Source: Prevotellaceae bacterium UBA4372
Lineage (GTDB): Bacteria; Bacteroidota; Bacteroidia; Bacteroidales; Bacteroidaceae
Reading direction: 5' to 3'
Assembly (NCBI GenBank): GCA_002391275.1
Contig: DGSC01000035.1
Location: 341 to 21,186, forward strand
DNA length: 20,846 nucleotides
Shown: positions 1-6,252 of the stretch, in pieces
Numbering within the stretch: the first letter of the stretch is position 1
Layout: the number at the start of each line of letters is the position of its first letter
Translations under genes and position numbers: made by a program
Notes under the pieces: model-generated
Databases searched by the model: none
Told to the model about the DNA's origin: nothing
Seen by the model: only the letters and a program-made list of their open reading frames with translations

Positions 1-89
1 ATTGTAACTTGTTGTTTAGCAGCTACAAAGATACAAGATAATTCGCACTCCTACAATTTTTCAAGCATATTTCTTATACCGAACTCACG

Positions 90-257
90 TCAGATTATTT
101 TCGTTAAGCCAAATGACCAAAACCAAACTTGTTTGAGTTTTGGCATGGCGAGAAAAGAAGGATGAAATGCAAATTCTTTCCAGAATGGCTTGTAGTCGAT
201 CTTGACCTGCTGATACCACAGCATCGCATCGGCATAGACAGGTTTGCTCGAACCAAA
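90..257 (-). pseudogene. possible remnant reading frame of unknown origin
   Basis: On the minus strand a stop-free frame runs from just after a TGA (258-260) to a TGA at 90-92. It encodes about 55 residues with protein-like composition, including YADAMLWYQQVKIDYKPFW, and ends in FGLTKII. There is no start at its beginning; the first internal ATG is at 222-224. It lies beyond the terminator of the neighbouring operon, so it may be the tail of a decayed gene. No family is recognised, and a chance open frame is possible. Confidence 0.22.
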
Positions 258-295
258 TCATTCTCGCTTTTCTGAAAAGACTTTAGCATATAGGG

Positions 296-340
296 AAAAA
301 AAAGAAGGGACTACCACTTTGGTTTGATAGTCCCTTTCTT
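296..340 (-). terminator. intrinsic terminator of the small-gene operon
   Basis: Read on the minus strand, a stem (328-338 pairing with 304-313, GGGACTA against TAGTCCC plus an A/T-rich base with one bulge) is followed by a run of eight T (plus-strand A run 296-303). It begins a few bases after the stop codon at 343. It marks the end of the leftward operon and supports the reality of the small genes upstream. Confidence 0.78.
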
Positions 341-342
341 CA

Positions 343-690
343 TCACATCGGTTCGCAATCGTCAATCAACGGAATCAGATCCAACAGCCTTTTTCCGTCA
401 ATCTCAAATTCCTCAAGAACCGCATTTCCATCCTTAAACCGGCGTATCTCATTCGTGAAATGTTCGTCGCATTGGGCTGCATAGTCCTGTTCGGACAAAA
501 AATAATACTCTTTACCGTTGTAACTAAAACGCAGGTCGTATCTCTGAACAGCAAAGTCGTAGAAGAAAGTCTCTTCTGAATTGTTCTTGTACCCATGATA
601 CAAACCGCCATTCTGTTCGTAGTTTGGTGGATACTTCGCATTAAATGGATATCCAGCCAAATCGTCTTTAATATAATCGTATGCCATCAT
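343..690 (-). CDS. hypothetical acidic protein, 115 aa, last gene of operon
   Basis: The family is not recognised. The protein is soluble, with no signal peptide or membrane segment. It is rich in Asp, Glu, Tyr and Phe, for example YFLSEQDYAAQ and EEFEIDGKRLLDLIPLIDD. Its start overlaps the stop of the upstream gene by an ATGA, so the two are translationally coupled; a second ATG four bases further in is equally possible. Size, acidity and position after another small gene are compatible with an immunity protein paired with its neighbour, but this is inference from architecture only. An intrinsic terminator follows at once. Confidence 0.6.
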   Translation of the reverse strand: MMAYDYIKDDLAGYPFNAKYPPNYEQNGGLYHGYKNNSEETFFYDFAVQRYDLRFSYNGKEYYFLSEQDYAAQCDEHFTNEIRRFKDGNAVLEEFEIDGKRLLDLIPLIDDCEPM

Positions 691-1025
691 TTTCTATCTG
701 TGTTTCTAAGATGATCAATATGAGTATTAGGATGCCAAACCTGAAGAGCCTTTGTCCGCAAGTCAACTTTACACTGGTTGTAATCGTCAGAAGATATTGC
801 TTCCTTGAAATCAACTAAAGGTGAATTTGGTGTTCCGAAAAAAGGTTTAATGATAGGGTATCCTTCATCCGACAAAATAAGCCCCTTTGACAAATCTGCC
901 CTTACTACTCCAAGCCTCGATTTGCGAAGTTCCCACTCTGCTTGATTCTTTTTTCTAGAGAAAGTTGGCGAGATCATTCTCGCCAAATCTTTCTCAGAAA
1001 ACAGGGATGGTTGATTAATATTCAT
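687..1025 (-). CDS. hypothetical basic protein, 112 aa
   Basis: The family is not recognised. The protein is basic with no signal peptide. The middle part contains GTPNSPLVDFKEAISSDDYN, and the C-terminus carries a His/Asp-rich tail (QVWHPNTHIDHLRNTDRK) that could be a metal or catalytic site. It starts 3 bp after the preceding stop and its own stop overlaps the next start (ATGA), so it lies in a tight operon. The basic/acidic alternation with the following gene resembles a detached toxin-domain and immunity pair, but no toxin family could be assigned. Confidence 0.55.
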   Translation of the reverse strand: MNINQPSLFSEKDLARMISPTFSRKKNQAEWELRKSRLGVVRADLSKGLILSDEGYPIIKPFFGTPNSPLVDFKEAISSDDYNQCKVDLRTKALQVWHPNTHIDHLRNTDRK

Positions 1026-1028
1026 AGT

Positions 1029-1442
1029 TCAGTCTATCTCCGCAATATATGAACGTTTCAACACTTCACCTATAGACTTTTCACCTATCTTAAGAGTATT
1101 CCAAAGATCTGTGTCATCGTCAAATTCATAAAGAACCTCACCTTCCTCATGGTTCTCCCAGCGAATTTGTCTGCCAATGTATTTGCCATCCCACTCTTTG
1201 AGTTTTGGAATGCGCCAAAACTTATGAGGCTCAGATTCCATAAACAACTCGTAGAAGTTACCATCATCTACATAGTAGAAGATGATAGAGAAGAAGTTTC
1301 GCCAAAAATAATCAAATATCTCCTTCGGATCTTCACTCATGGCGTCATGGATACATTCTTCACTCCATCCTAATTCACCATTAGTGATAACTGGGTGAAA
1401 TTCCATCCAATTATCTATAATCAGTTCTTTTTCTTTGTCCAT
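1029..1442 (-). CDS. hypothetical acidic immunity-like protein, 137 aa
   Basis: The protein is strongly acidic and rich in aromatic residues (WMEFHPVITNGELGWSEE, then a Phe/Tyr-rich FDYFWRNFFSIIFYYVDDG). It has no signal peptide, and the hydrophobic stretch is too broken by charges to be a clear membrane helix. Its first 22 bp overlap the end of the upstream 87-aa gene in another frame, so the pair is probably co-translated. Small, acidic, Trp/Tyr-rich proteins next to small basic ones are typical of polymorphic-toxin immunity genes in Bacteroidales. That comparison is by general character, not by family match. Confidence 0.6.
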   Translation of the reverse strand: MDKEKELIIDNWMEFHPVITNGELGWSEECIHDAMSEDPKEIFDYFWRNFFSIIFYYVDDGNFYELFMESEPHKFWRIPKLKEWDGKYIGRQIRWENHEEGEVLYEFDDDTDLWNTLKIGEKSIGEVLKRSYIAEID

Positions 1443-1684
1443 CTTGATAACTTGTTAACAATGTTCCACTCTTTCTGACTCAATTCAACGTGATTCTTTT
1501 TGTCGTGAGTCTTCCTTCCTATCTCACCAGTCTTTGGATTGACATAGACATTGTGAGCATGTGAGTTATTCCCTTCCATATCTATGGTATAGTATAAGAA
1601 GTGATTCTTATAATAGAAAATGTGTTTGATAAGACCAGCTGATTCGCTCCATACAGCATATACTGTATTTGCTGTATTCGACAT
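1421..1684 (-). CDS. hypothetical basic protein, 87 aa, possible toxin-domain-like
   Basis: The family is not recognised. The N-terminal half is hydrophobic and aromatic (HIFYYKNHFLYYTIDMEG). The second half holds closely spaced His residues (NNSHAHNVYVNPKTGEIGR, then KTHDKKNHVELSQKEW) and ends in a Lys-rich tail (WTKKKN). A His-rich core followed by NPKTGEIG is reminiscent of the C-terminal domains of secreted or polymorphic toxins, but no large N-terminal delivery module is present. The end overlaps the start of the acidic 137-aa gene by 22 bp. It begins 38 bp after the 93-aa gene in the same direction. Confidence 0.5.
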   Translation of the reverse strand: MSNTANTVYAVWSESAGLIKHIFYYKNHFLYYTIDMEGNNSHAHNVYVNPKTGEIGRKTHDKKNHVELSQKEWNIVNKLSRWTKKKN

Positions 1685-1722
1685 GACAGGAGTCTTGACG
1701 TTGCCACTTTCAAAATCTTCTA

Positions 1723-2004
1723 TTAAAGCTCGGCAACGTGTCGTCGGGCATTATTGAAATAGGCCCTCATTCTGCGGACGTGAGCTTCCGCCAATGCAGC
1801 GAGCAGGCTTTCGTCTATACATCTGCACGCTGTGTCCTCTATCTCTACGCCTTGCTCACGGGCTATCACACGAATAGCCTCAAGGCGCAGCCCACTGGCC
1901 TTCATCACCACATCAGCCGAGGTGGAGAAAACAGCCTTAAACAACTTCCCTGCTATTTGGGAATGCTCTAAGGCTTCAGCCTGTATGTCGAGGTATTGCC
2001 TCAT
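1723..2004 (-). CDS. hypothetical helical protein, 93 aa, first gene of operon
   Basis: No family is recognised. The sequence looks alpha-helical throughout (HSQIAGKLFKAVFSTSADVV, EAIRVIAREQGVEIED), with no membrane segment or signal peptide. A near-perfect Bacteroidetes promoter lies immediately upstream (TTTG-N19-TAAATTTG), placing the predicted transcription start only about 10-12 nt before the ATG. This supports both the gene and the chosen start. It leads four further small genes in the same direction and lies downstream of the methylase/DUF262 pair. Whether it belongs functionally with either group is unknown. Confidence 0.55.
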   Translation of the reverse strand: MRQYLDIQAEALEHSQIAGKLFKAVFSTSADVVMKASGLRLEAIRVIAREQGVEIEDTACRCIDESLLAALAEAHVRRMRAYFNNARRHVAEL

Positions 2005-2021
2005 TTATTGTTTCTTTGCTG

Positions 2022-2052
2022 CAAATTTACTCCTTTCTTTGACAACCACAAA
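2022..2052 (-). promoter_or_regulatory. sigma-ABfr-type promoter of the small-gene operon
   Basis: On the minus strand TTTG (2049-2052) and TAAATTTG (2022-2029) are separated by exactly 19 bp. This matches the Bacteroidetes housekeeping consensus TTTG-N19/21-TAnnTTTG. The next start codon is ATG at 2002-2004. Confidence 0.75.
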
Positions 2053-2082
2053 TAAATGAATAACATTTTGCCTTTTTTCCTA

Positions 2083-2145
2083 TTATTCGTTGTTCCCCAA
2101 GAATGAAATCCGCTTCAGCGGCATGTTCTTGTCGTCGTCCGACAT
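2083..2145 (-). CDS. possible 20-codon ORF downstream of the DUF262 gene
   Basis: A short ORF begins about 7 nt after the stop of the DUF262/HNH gene and encodes MSDDDKNMPLKRISFLGNNE. The composition is protein-like and the spacing is that of a co-transcribed gene. At 20 residues it may equally be a relic of a longer third operon gene, or chance. Confidence 0.22.
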   Translation of the reverse strand: MSDDDKNMPLKRISFLGNNE

Positions 2146-2152
2146 CTTATAG

Positions 2153-3340
2153 TTATCTATTTCCTTTTGCCCTATTATGTGTCTTGCACAACATCTGGCA
2201 GTTTTCAATATCTGTTGAGCCGCCCTTGCTCCATGCGGTCACATGGTCGGCATCCATGTCCTTCAAGTCCCATATCTTGTTATGATTGGCATCGTGACCG
2301 ATGGCACAGAGCGGGCAGTTGCTCTCACCCTTTTGCTTTGCTGTTGCTGTCTGCTGGGCATAGACGGTCTTCTTTGTTGGCTCGTCGAACACACGGACAT
2401 TCAGCAGTTTGGTGTTCTGACAGCCATCGAGAATGTATTCGTAGATGCCCTTCTTGTCCTTCACATAGAAACTCTCATAGAGTTCGCGCACCTTCTCTTT
2501 AACCACTGTAGGATTATAGGGCGTCTTGTGGAATCGCTCGTAGAGTTCACCCCATTTTAGCCCGCACATCTCCTTTTCTGGATTAAAGTCAAATACTGAT
2601 GTTATCCAGTCGATGACCGATGTGAAGTAAGCCTTCAGTTCCTGAATGTCTTTGTCATTACGATGGGCTGACATATAGTCCACTATGCGCTTGTTGTCGC
2701 CAGTGTCTTTTGACACCCACGCAAGGGCTGCATGTAATATATCCTGACGCTTGACATTGCCTGGGATAAAACAGCTCCACTTGTTGACATTCGTGTTGTT
2801 CGAGTTGGAGAACTCCTCCTTGGCTCTGTCAACAAACGTACCCGAATAGACAGCATTGAGTATCTCTTGCGCATTCAGCGGAATGCCTACGATGTTAATA
2901 GTGCGGAACCAGTCTTTGATTTCCTTCTCCGTTCCTTCGCAGACGTAGATGAGCAGTTTGGTGTTCAGAAACTTCTCCTGCTCTTCTTTGTTGAGTGCTG
3001 TAAAGTACCAAGGGCGTCCGTCATTATCTATCCATGCAAACTTCTCCGTGATGAAGCGTCCGAGTGACGTGATGCGCTGCTGACCGTCGAGTACCTCATA
3101 TTTGTCTTCGCCCACCTTTGAAAAGTAAATCAGCCCCAAAGGGTAGCCGTTGCGGACAGACTGTATCACGTCCACCTCTTTTTTCCCGCCATTCTCAGCA
3201 TAGAGGTAGTGGCGCTGAAACTGCGGCTGAATGGTCAACTTACCAGAAAGACCATACAAGCCTTTTCCTTCATATTCGTTATACTGGAAACCTTTGCAGA
3301 TGTCGCCAATGGTCCAGTCGGTGACTAATGTTGGTGTCAT
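2153..3340 (-). CDS. DUF262 domain protein with C-terminal HNH nuclease
   Basis: This is a 395-aa cytoplasmic protein. Residues about 5-240 form a DUF262 (ParB/Srx-fold) domain with the hallmark DGQQRITSL at 85-93, the putative nucleotide-handling motif of GmrS/BrxU-type enzymes. The C-terminal 54 residues are an HNH nuclease of the zinc-ribbon type: CPLC at 342-345, DADH at 363-366, then an Asn-containing helix and CKTHN near the end. GmrSD proteins usually carry DUF1524 instead, so this is the DUF262-plus-classical-HNH variant. It starts 5 bp after the EcoRI-type methylase in the same operon, which suggests it is the restriction partner or an accessory nuclease of that methylase. Substrate and modification dependence cannot be read from the sequence. 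Confidence 0.88.
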   Translation of the reverse strand: MTPTLVTDWTIGDICKGFQYNEYEGKGLYGLSGKLTIQPQFQRHYLYAENGGKKEVDVIQSVRNGYPLGLIYFSKVGEDKYEVLDGQQRITSLGRFITEKFAWIDNDGRPWYFTALNKEEQEKFLNTKLLIYVCEGTEKEIKDWFRTINIVGIPLNAQEILNAVYSGTFVDRAKEEFSNSNNTNVNKWSCFIPGNVKRQDILHAALAWVSKDTGDNKRIVDYMSAHRNDKDIQELKAYFTSVIDWITSVFDFNPEKEMCGLKWGELYERFHKTPYNPTVVKEKVRELYESFYVKDKKGIYEYILDGCQNTKLLNVRVFDEPTKKTVYAQQTATAKQKGESNCPLCAIGHDANHNKIWDLKDMDADHVTAWSKGGSTDIENCQMLCKTHNRAKGNR

Positions 3341-3345
3341 AGCGG

Positions 3346-4458
3346 TTATTGTTTTTTACGGATGAGTATACGTGAATAAGGACAAGCTGATTTTCCCGAC
3401 ACAGGATCGGTGTAAGATAAGTCAGTTCGTCCCCTATAGTTTTTAGTAATTCCTATTTCTTTGGCTAGGTCGCCTGCTCCGAGGCCTATAATTTCGAATT
3501 GTTCTGGGCAATATTTCCCTAAGAATGCGTCAGGTACACCCAGAATCCCATCATGATCGGATGGGATACACTCAATAGCAGGTACGTCAATTGCATCAAA
3601 ATTATCGTAGTGTACATATCCTCGTTCTTTGAGCGTTTTGTTATTCCCAAATCGAATGTTATCTTTCTTACTCATCAACTTTAGAAATTCATGTCTTCTT
3701 CCATGTTCTATGTTTGTAAACCATATTACACCCATTATGTTTTGAATTATGTTCCCGCGTTCATCAGTATAATACTTTTTCACCTTACTGGGGTCAAATA
3801 TATCTTTTGGCATTATCATATCCATGCCGCCGCCAAACGATTTATTGCCGATCCATATTTTATTCTGTTGAATTAGCGGAAAAACTTCTTTGTAGTGAAC
3901 CGCATTAAAGTTTCCGAGAATAAGGAATTGCTTTTCTGCTTCCAAAATCCATGAAATGAACTCCCTGAACAACGAAAACGGTGGGTTGGTCACGATGATA
4001 TCCGCTTCGTCGCGCAACTGGCATACCTCTTTGCTACGGAAGTCGCCATCGCCCTCAAGATAGTGCCATTCCAAATCGTCAATATCTATGCGTCCGTTGC
4101 CGTTGGTGTCGCGAGTCAGTTCGAATATCTTGCCCTTGATACGCGTCTTGTCTATATCGAACAGGGGATTCTCCATCTCGAAGAGCGTGGGCTGGTAGTT
4201 CTTGTACTTCTTGCTTTCTACGGCATAGCTTGTCGAGATAAGTCGCCGCAGTCCAAGTCGTTCAAAGTTCTGTGCGAAGAAGCGCGTAAAGTTGCTCCAC
4301 TCAGGATCGTCGCACGGCAGCAGCACCGTCTTGTTGCGGAATGTATCAGGATTGTACTCCAGATAGGCGTTCACCTCCTTCTGGATGTCGGCATACTGCG
4401 TGTAGAACTCATCGTTTTTGGCAGCTTTTGCTGCACCAAGATTACTATTATTGGCCAT
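3346..4458 (-). CDS. EcoRI-family adenine-specific DNA methyltransferase
   Basis: This is a 370-aa protein. The N-terminal KNDEFYTQ (15-21) is typical of the EcoRI methylase family. TVLLPCDDPEWSNF (44-57) fits the S-adenosylmethionine region, and NPPF (158-161, within IIVTNPPFSLFREF) is the catalytic N6-adenine motif. The family methylates adenine in double-stranded DNA and normally protects host DNA from a cognate nuclease. M.EcoRI itself is somewhat shorter (about 325 aa). The next gene, 5 bp downstream, is a DUF262/HNH protein and not an EcoRI-type endonuclease, so the recognition site should not be assumed to be GAATTC. An inverted repeat lies just upstream of the ATG, and a structured RNA with a terminator lies beyond it. 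Confidence 0.88.
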   Translation of the reverse strand: MANNSNLGAAKAAKNDEFYTQYADIQKEVNAYLEYNPDTFRNKTVLLPCDDPEWSNFTRFFAQNFERLGLRRLISTSYAVESKKYKNYQPTLFEMENPLFDIDKTRIKGKIFELTRDTNGNGRIDIDDLEWHYLEGDGDFRSKEVCQLRDEADIIVTNPPFSLFREFISWILEAEKQFLILGNFNAVHYKEVFPLIQQNKIWIGNKSFGGGMDMIMPKDIFDPSKVKKYYTDERGNIIQNIMGVIWFTNIEHGRRHEFLKLMSKKDNIRFGNNKTLKERGYVHYDNFDAIDVPAIECIPSDHDGILGVPDAFLGKYCPEQFEIIGLGAGDLAKEIGITKNYRGRTDLSYTDPVSGKSACPYSRILIRKKQ

Positions 4459-4465
4459 ATTCTGC

Positions 4466-4502
4466 GATTGATAGTTTTAGTCAGCGCACACGACTATCAA
4501 TC
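4466..4502. promoter_or_regulatory. 10-bp inverted repeat upstream of the methylase (operator candidate)
   Basis: GATTGATAGT (4466-4475) and ACTATCAATC (4493-4502) are perfect inverted repeats separated by 17 bp. The proximal arm ends 8 bp before the methylase ATG. There is no T tract, so it is more likely a protein-binding site or a 5'-UTR hairpin than a terminator. Confidence 0.5.
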
Positions 4503-4516
4503 ACGCCACGGCATAT

Positions 4517-4536
4517 AAAAAGAGCGCGGTGCTCTT
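4517..4536 (-). terminator. intrinsic terminator of the structured RNA
   Basis: On the minus strand AAGAGC-ACCGC-GCTCTT is followed by TTTTT and then ATATGC. It lies 3 bp after the closing stem of the RNA and 59 bp before the methylase start. It could end a stand-alone RNA or act as an attenuator in the methylase leader. Confidence 0.7.
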
Positions 4537-4539
4537 AAT

Positions 4540-4732
4540 GCGCATAGCAAGAGGTGAAAGCCTAGGAATACTTTTGGAACCCCTGTCTACCAAGATGCAC
4601 CACACTCTATGAGTGAGTACATCGCTATTAGGTAGAACAGGGAGTACGATATTCCTACGACTCACCTGTCACTTATTATTTCCGTGCTTGTTATACCAAT
4701 CTGAGTTTCCTAGGCTTTTCTTGGCTATGCGC
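4540..4732 (-). ncRNA. long rod-like structured RNA, 6S-like candidate
   Basis: Extensive complementarity closes a 193-nt domain. GCGCATAGC pairs with GCTATGCGC (4724-4732 with 4540-4548). AAGA pairs with TCTT. A perfect 12-bp helix forms between 4707-4718 and 4557-4568 (core GCCTAGGAA). Further in, CCCTGTTCTACC (4631-4642) pairs with GGTAGACAGGG (4581-4591 region), and the apical arm between about 4595 and 4624 forms 8 plus 5 bp around an ATA loop. The strand is chosen because only the minus strand has a terminator right after the closing stem and a TAnnTTTG box upstream. A long rod with a large asymmetric central bubble resembles 6S RNA (ssrS); the Bacteroidales-1 RNA class or a methylase-operon leader are alternatives. 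No ORF fits. Confidence 0.58.
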
Positions 4733-4782
4733 GAAATAATAGCGAATGCTTCATCAGTCCGGATTTCTCCCCGAACCGACGG

Positions 4783-4790
4783 CAAAAATA
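4783..4790 (-). promoter_or_regulatory. -7 box candidate for the structured RNA
   Basis: TATTTTTG on the minus strand fits TAnnTTTG and lies about 50 nt before the closing stem of the RNA. No convincing TTTG is found 19-21 bp upstream, so confidence is limited. Confidence 0.35.
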
Positions 4791-4995
4791 CGAAAATAAT
4801 TTTAATGCAGTTGCTCTAAGAAGAAAAAAGTGAAGAAAAGTTCTTTTTTAGCAGCTGATGTTGAGACGAGGGTGGAAATGTTACTATGATAATAGGTCTA
4901 TTTCTTGCCTGCAAAGTAACAAATATGGCCAAATACTAAAGCCTCTGTTTTGTATTGTATCGTCGTGTGGAGGCTATCCACGCGACAGAAAACAT

Positions 4996-5043
4996 CTGGC
5001 CGTGTTGTTCGTTCCATCGCGATGGAACGAACAACACGGCCAG
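4996..5043. repeat. perfect 48-bp palindrome without spacer
   Basis: The left half starts CTGGCCGTGTTG and the right half ends CAACACGGCCAG. The symmetry axis is in the middle of TCGCGA (between 5019 and 5020), and all 24 base pairs match. It lies about 200 bp beyond the 3' end of the yraN gene, in otherwise non-coding DNA. A T-rich stretch follows on either side, so a bidirectional terminator is possible, although the stem lacks a loop. Confidence 0.9.
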
Positions 5044-5091
5044 TTCCTTTTCGGTAGGCTGCTATTGTCTTGGGGCTTTTCGTCGTGAAGA

Positions 5092-5241
5092 ATGTCACCT
5101 TTTTGGTTGGGCTGTCCGCGTTCACGCCTCGGTGTCGTGCGCCTTATCTGCCGTTCTTTGCTGACAGAGAAACGTGGAAATGTGCACATCCTGAGCGGCT
5201 CTGAGTTGAAGAACGGACTTAAGCAGTTCAAGGATGAAGCA
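5092..5241 (+). other. weak orphan reading frame, 49 codons
   Basis: An ATG at 5092 opens a frame whose last half (GNVHILSGSELKNGLKQFKD) looks like genuine protein, while the first half (MSPFWLGCPRSRLG) does not. It stops at a TGA 9 bp before the 3' end of the convergent yraN gene. It may be the C-terminal relic of a decayed gene. No family is recognised. Confidence 0.18.
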
Positions 5242-5250
5242 TGATTAAAA

Positions 5251-5610
5251 TCACAAGTCCCAGATATCGTCGTGCCATCGGATTTCGGGCGGCGTGTCGG
5301 GTTCTTGGATGACGATGGCAATGACGGGATAACGGACGGGCATGGGCGACGGATGTTGCAGCTTCCATGCCACCATGGCACGCTGGAGGAGGGTACGCTT
5401 CTTGGAGGTGATGGCCGCTTCGGCATTCCACTCCTCGCCGTGGCGCGTCTTCACTTCTACGAAATAGAGCGTGCCGTCCTTCTGGGCGATGATGTCCACC
5501 TCCTTGCGTTCGTGCCGCCAGTTGCGGGCCAGTATCTCGAAGTCCCTTGCCTCCAGATAGTCGACAGCCAGGTCTTCGCCCCATTTCCCGAAATCATTGT
5601 GCCGTGCCAT
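5251..5610 (-). CDS. yraN: YraN family (UPF0102) nuclease-fold protein
   Basis: This is a 119-aa cytoplasmic protein of the usual family length. It carries the N-terminal GKWGEDLAVDYL motif (8-19) and the restriction-endonuclease-like core with EVD at 37-39 and FVEVKTR at 50-56. These acidic and Lys residues correspond to the metal-binding E...D...ExK pattern of that fold. The precise role of YraN is not settled; a part in DNA processing is assumed from the fold. It starts 14 bp after the lipocalin gene in the same direction, so the two are probably co-transcribed. Confidence 0.92.
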   Translation of the reverse strand: MARHNDFGKWGEDLAVDYLEARDFEILARNWRHERKEVDIIAQKDGTLYFVEVKTRHGEEWNAEAAITSKKRTLLQRAMVAWKLQHPSPMPVRYPVIAIVIQEPDTPPEIRWHDDIWDL

Positions 5611-5624
5611 GATGTCCGTTTTAG

Positions 5625-6128
5625 TTAGTTGTGCTTTATCCAGATGAGTTTGCTCGTGTCGTAGCCGCGACGTCGGGCTTCCTTCAGGAACAGTTCCTTC
5701 GCATCCTTAGTGAGTTGAGGCTTGCGAGAGAGGATCCAAAGATAGCTGTCGCTGCTGCTACCGACGAGGGCATATTGGTAGTCCTTGTCGACGAGAAGGA
5801 TGCGGTAGTCTGAGTAGAATGGTCCGAAGAACGAAACGCGTAGCAGGCCAGCCGTGTCCGTAGTCTTCGCCTTGCCTTTCGATTCCTTTGGTTTGCCATT
5901 CTTGATGCCCGTGTTCAGCACTTCAATCTTGCCGTCGGTGCGCAGTTTGTACGTAGCCTTCGTCTGTTCCATACCGCGTTCGAACCAATGGTCGTAGCGT
6001 GCCACCTCGTACCAACTGCCGAGGAAGCGTTTTAGGTCAAACGTCTTGACTGGGGTGTTGTCGATGGTGGCGGCCTGGCATGCCAGAGCGATGCAAACAG
6101 CGTAAATGAGCATTAGAATCTTTTTCAT
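5625..6128 (-). CDS. Blc-like lipocalin, exported
   Basis: This is a 167-aa protein with an N-terminal signal sequence (about 20 residues, ending ACQAA; a Cys is present but does not fit a classical lipobox well). The lipocalin signature GSWYEVARYDHWFERG starts at residue 37, and the final strand region (YLWILSRKPQL) is typical of the bacterial Blc group. Such proteins are envelope-located and bind fatty acids or lysophospholipids. In this order they are often annotated simply as lipocalin family protein. It precedes yraN by 14 bp. No clear promoter was seen in the 124-bp gap upstream. Confidence 0.88.
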   Translation of the reverse strand: MKKILMLIYAVCIALACQAATIDNTPVKTFDLKRFLGSWYEVARYDHWFERGMEQTKATYKLRTDGKIEVLNTGIKNGKPKESKGKAKTTDTAGLLRVSFFGPFYSDYRILLVDKDYQYALVGSSSDSYLWILSRKPQLTKDAKELFLKEARRRGYDTSKLIWIKHN

Positions 6129-6252
6129 ATTGTTGTGTTGTTTTTAGTTTGCTTTGTTTTGGTCTTTGCAGTTATGATGTTTAAAGGTTGTTGGGCGCTT
6201 GTCGCTTAGAAAGTTCGCCTTTCATCCCATGCGTTTGGGATTTTAGGAGGCT

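Noticed and set aside
104..289. 61-aa minus-strand frame
   Set aside because: It has Ser/Arg/Cys-rich, chance-like composition. Another frame of the same stretch looks more protein-like and is reported as a possible remnant.
1699..1738. Inverted repeat CGTTGCC/GGCAACG near the end of the 93-aa gene
   Set aside because: The arms are 7 bp with about 26 bp between them and no T tract, and the right arm overlaps the gene end. It is too weak to call a terminator or operator.
4974..5426. 150-aa minus-strand frame across the palindrome
   Set aside because: It overlaps yraN in another frame, and its Ser/Pro/Arg-rich composition is that of a chance frame.
6224..6241. Hairpin ATCCCA/TGGGAT between the AlkZ-related and lipocalin genes
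   Set aside because: On the minus strand, where the genes are read, no T run follows, so it is not a convincing terminator.
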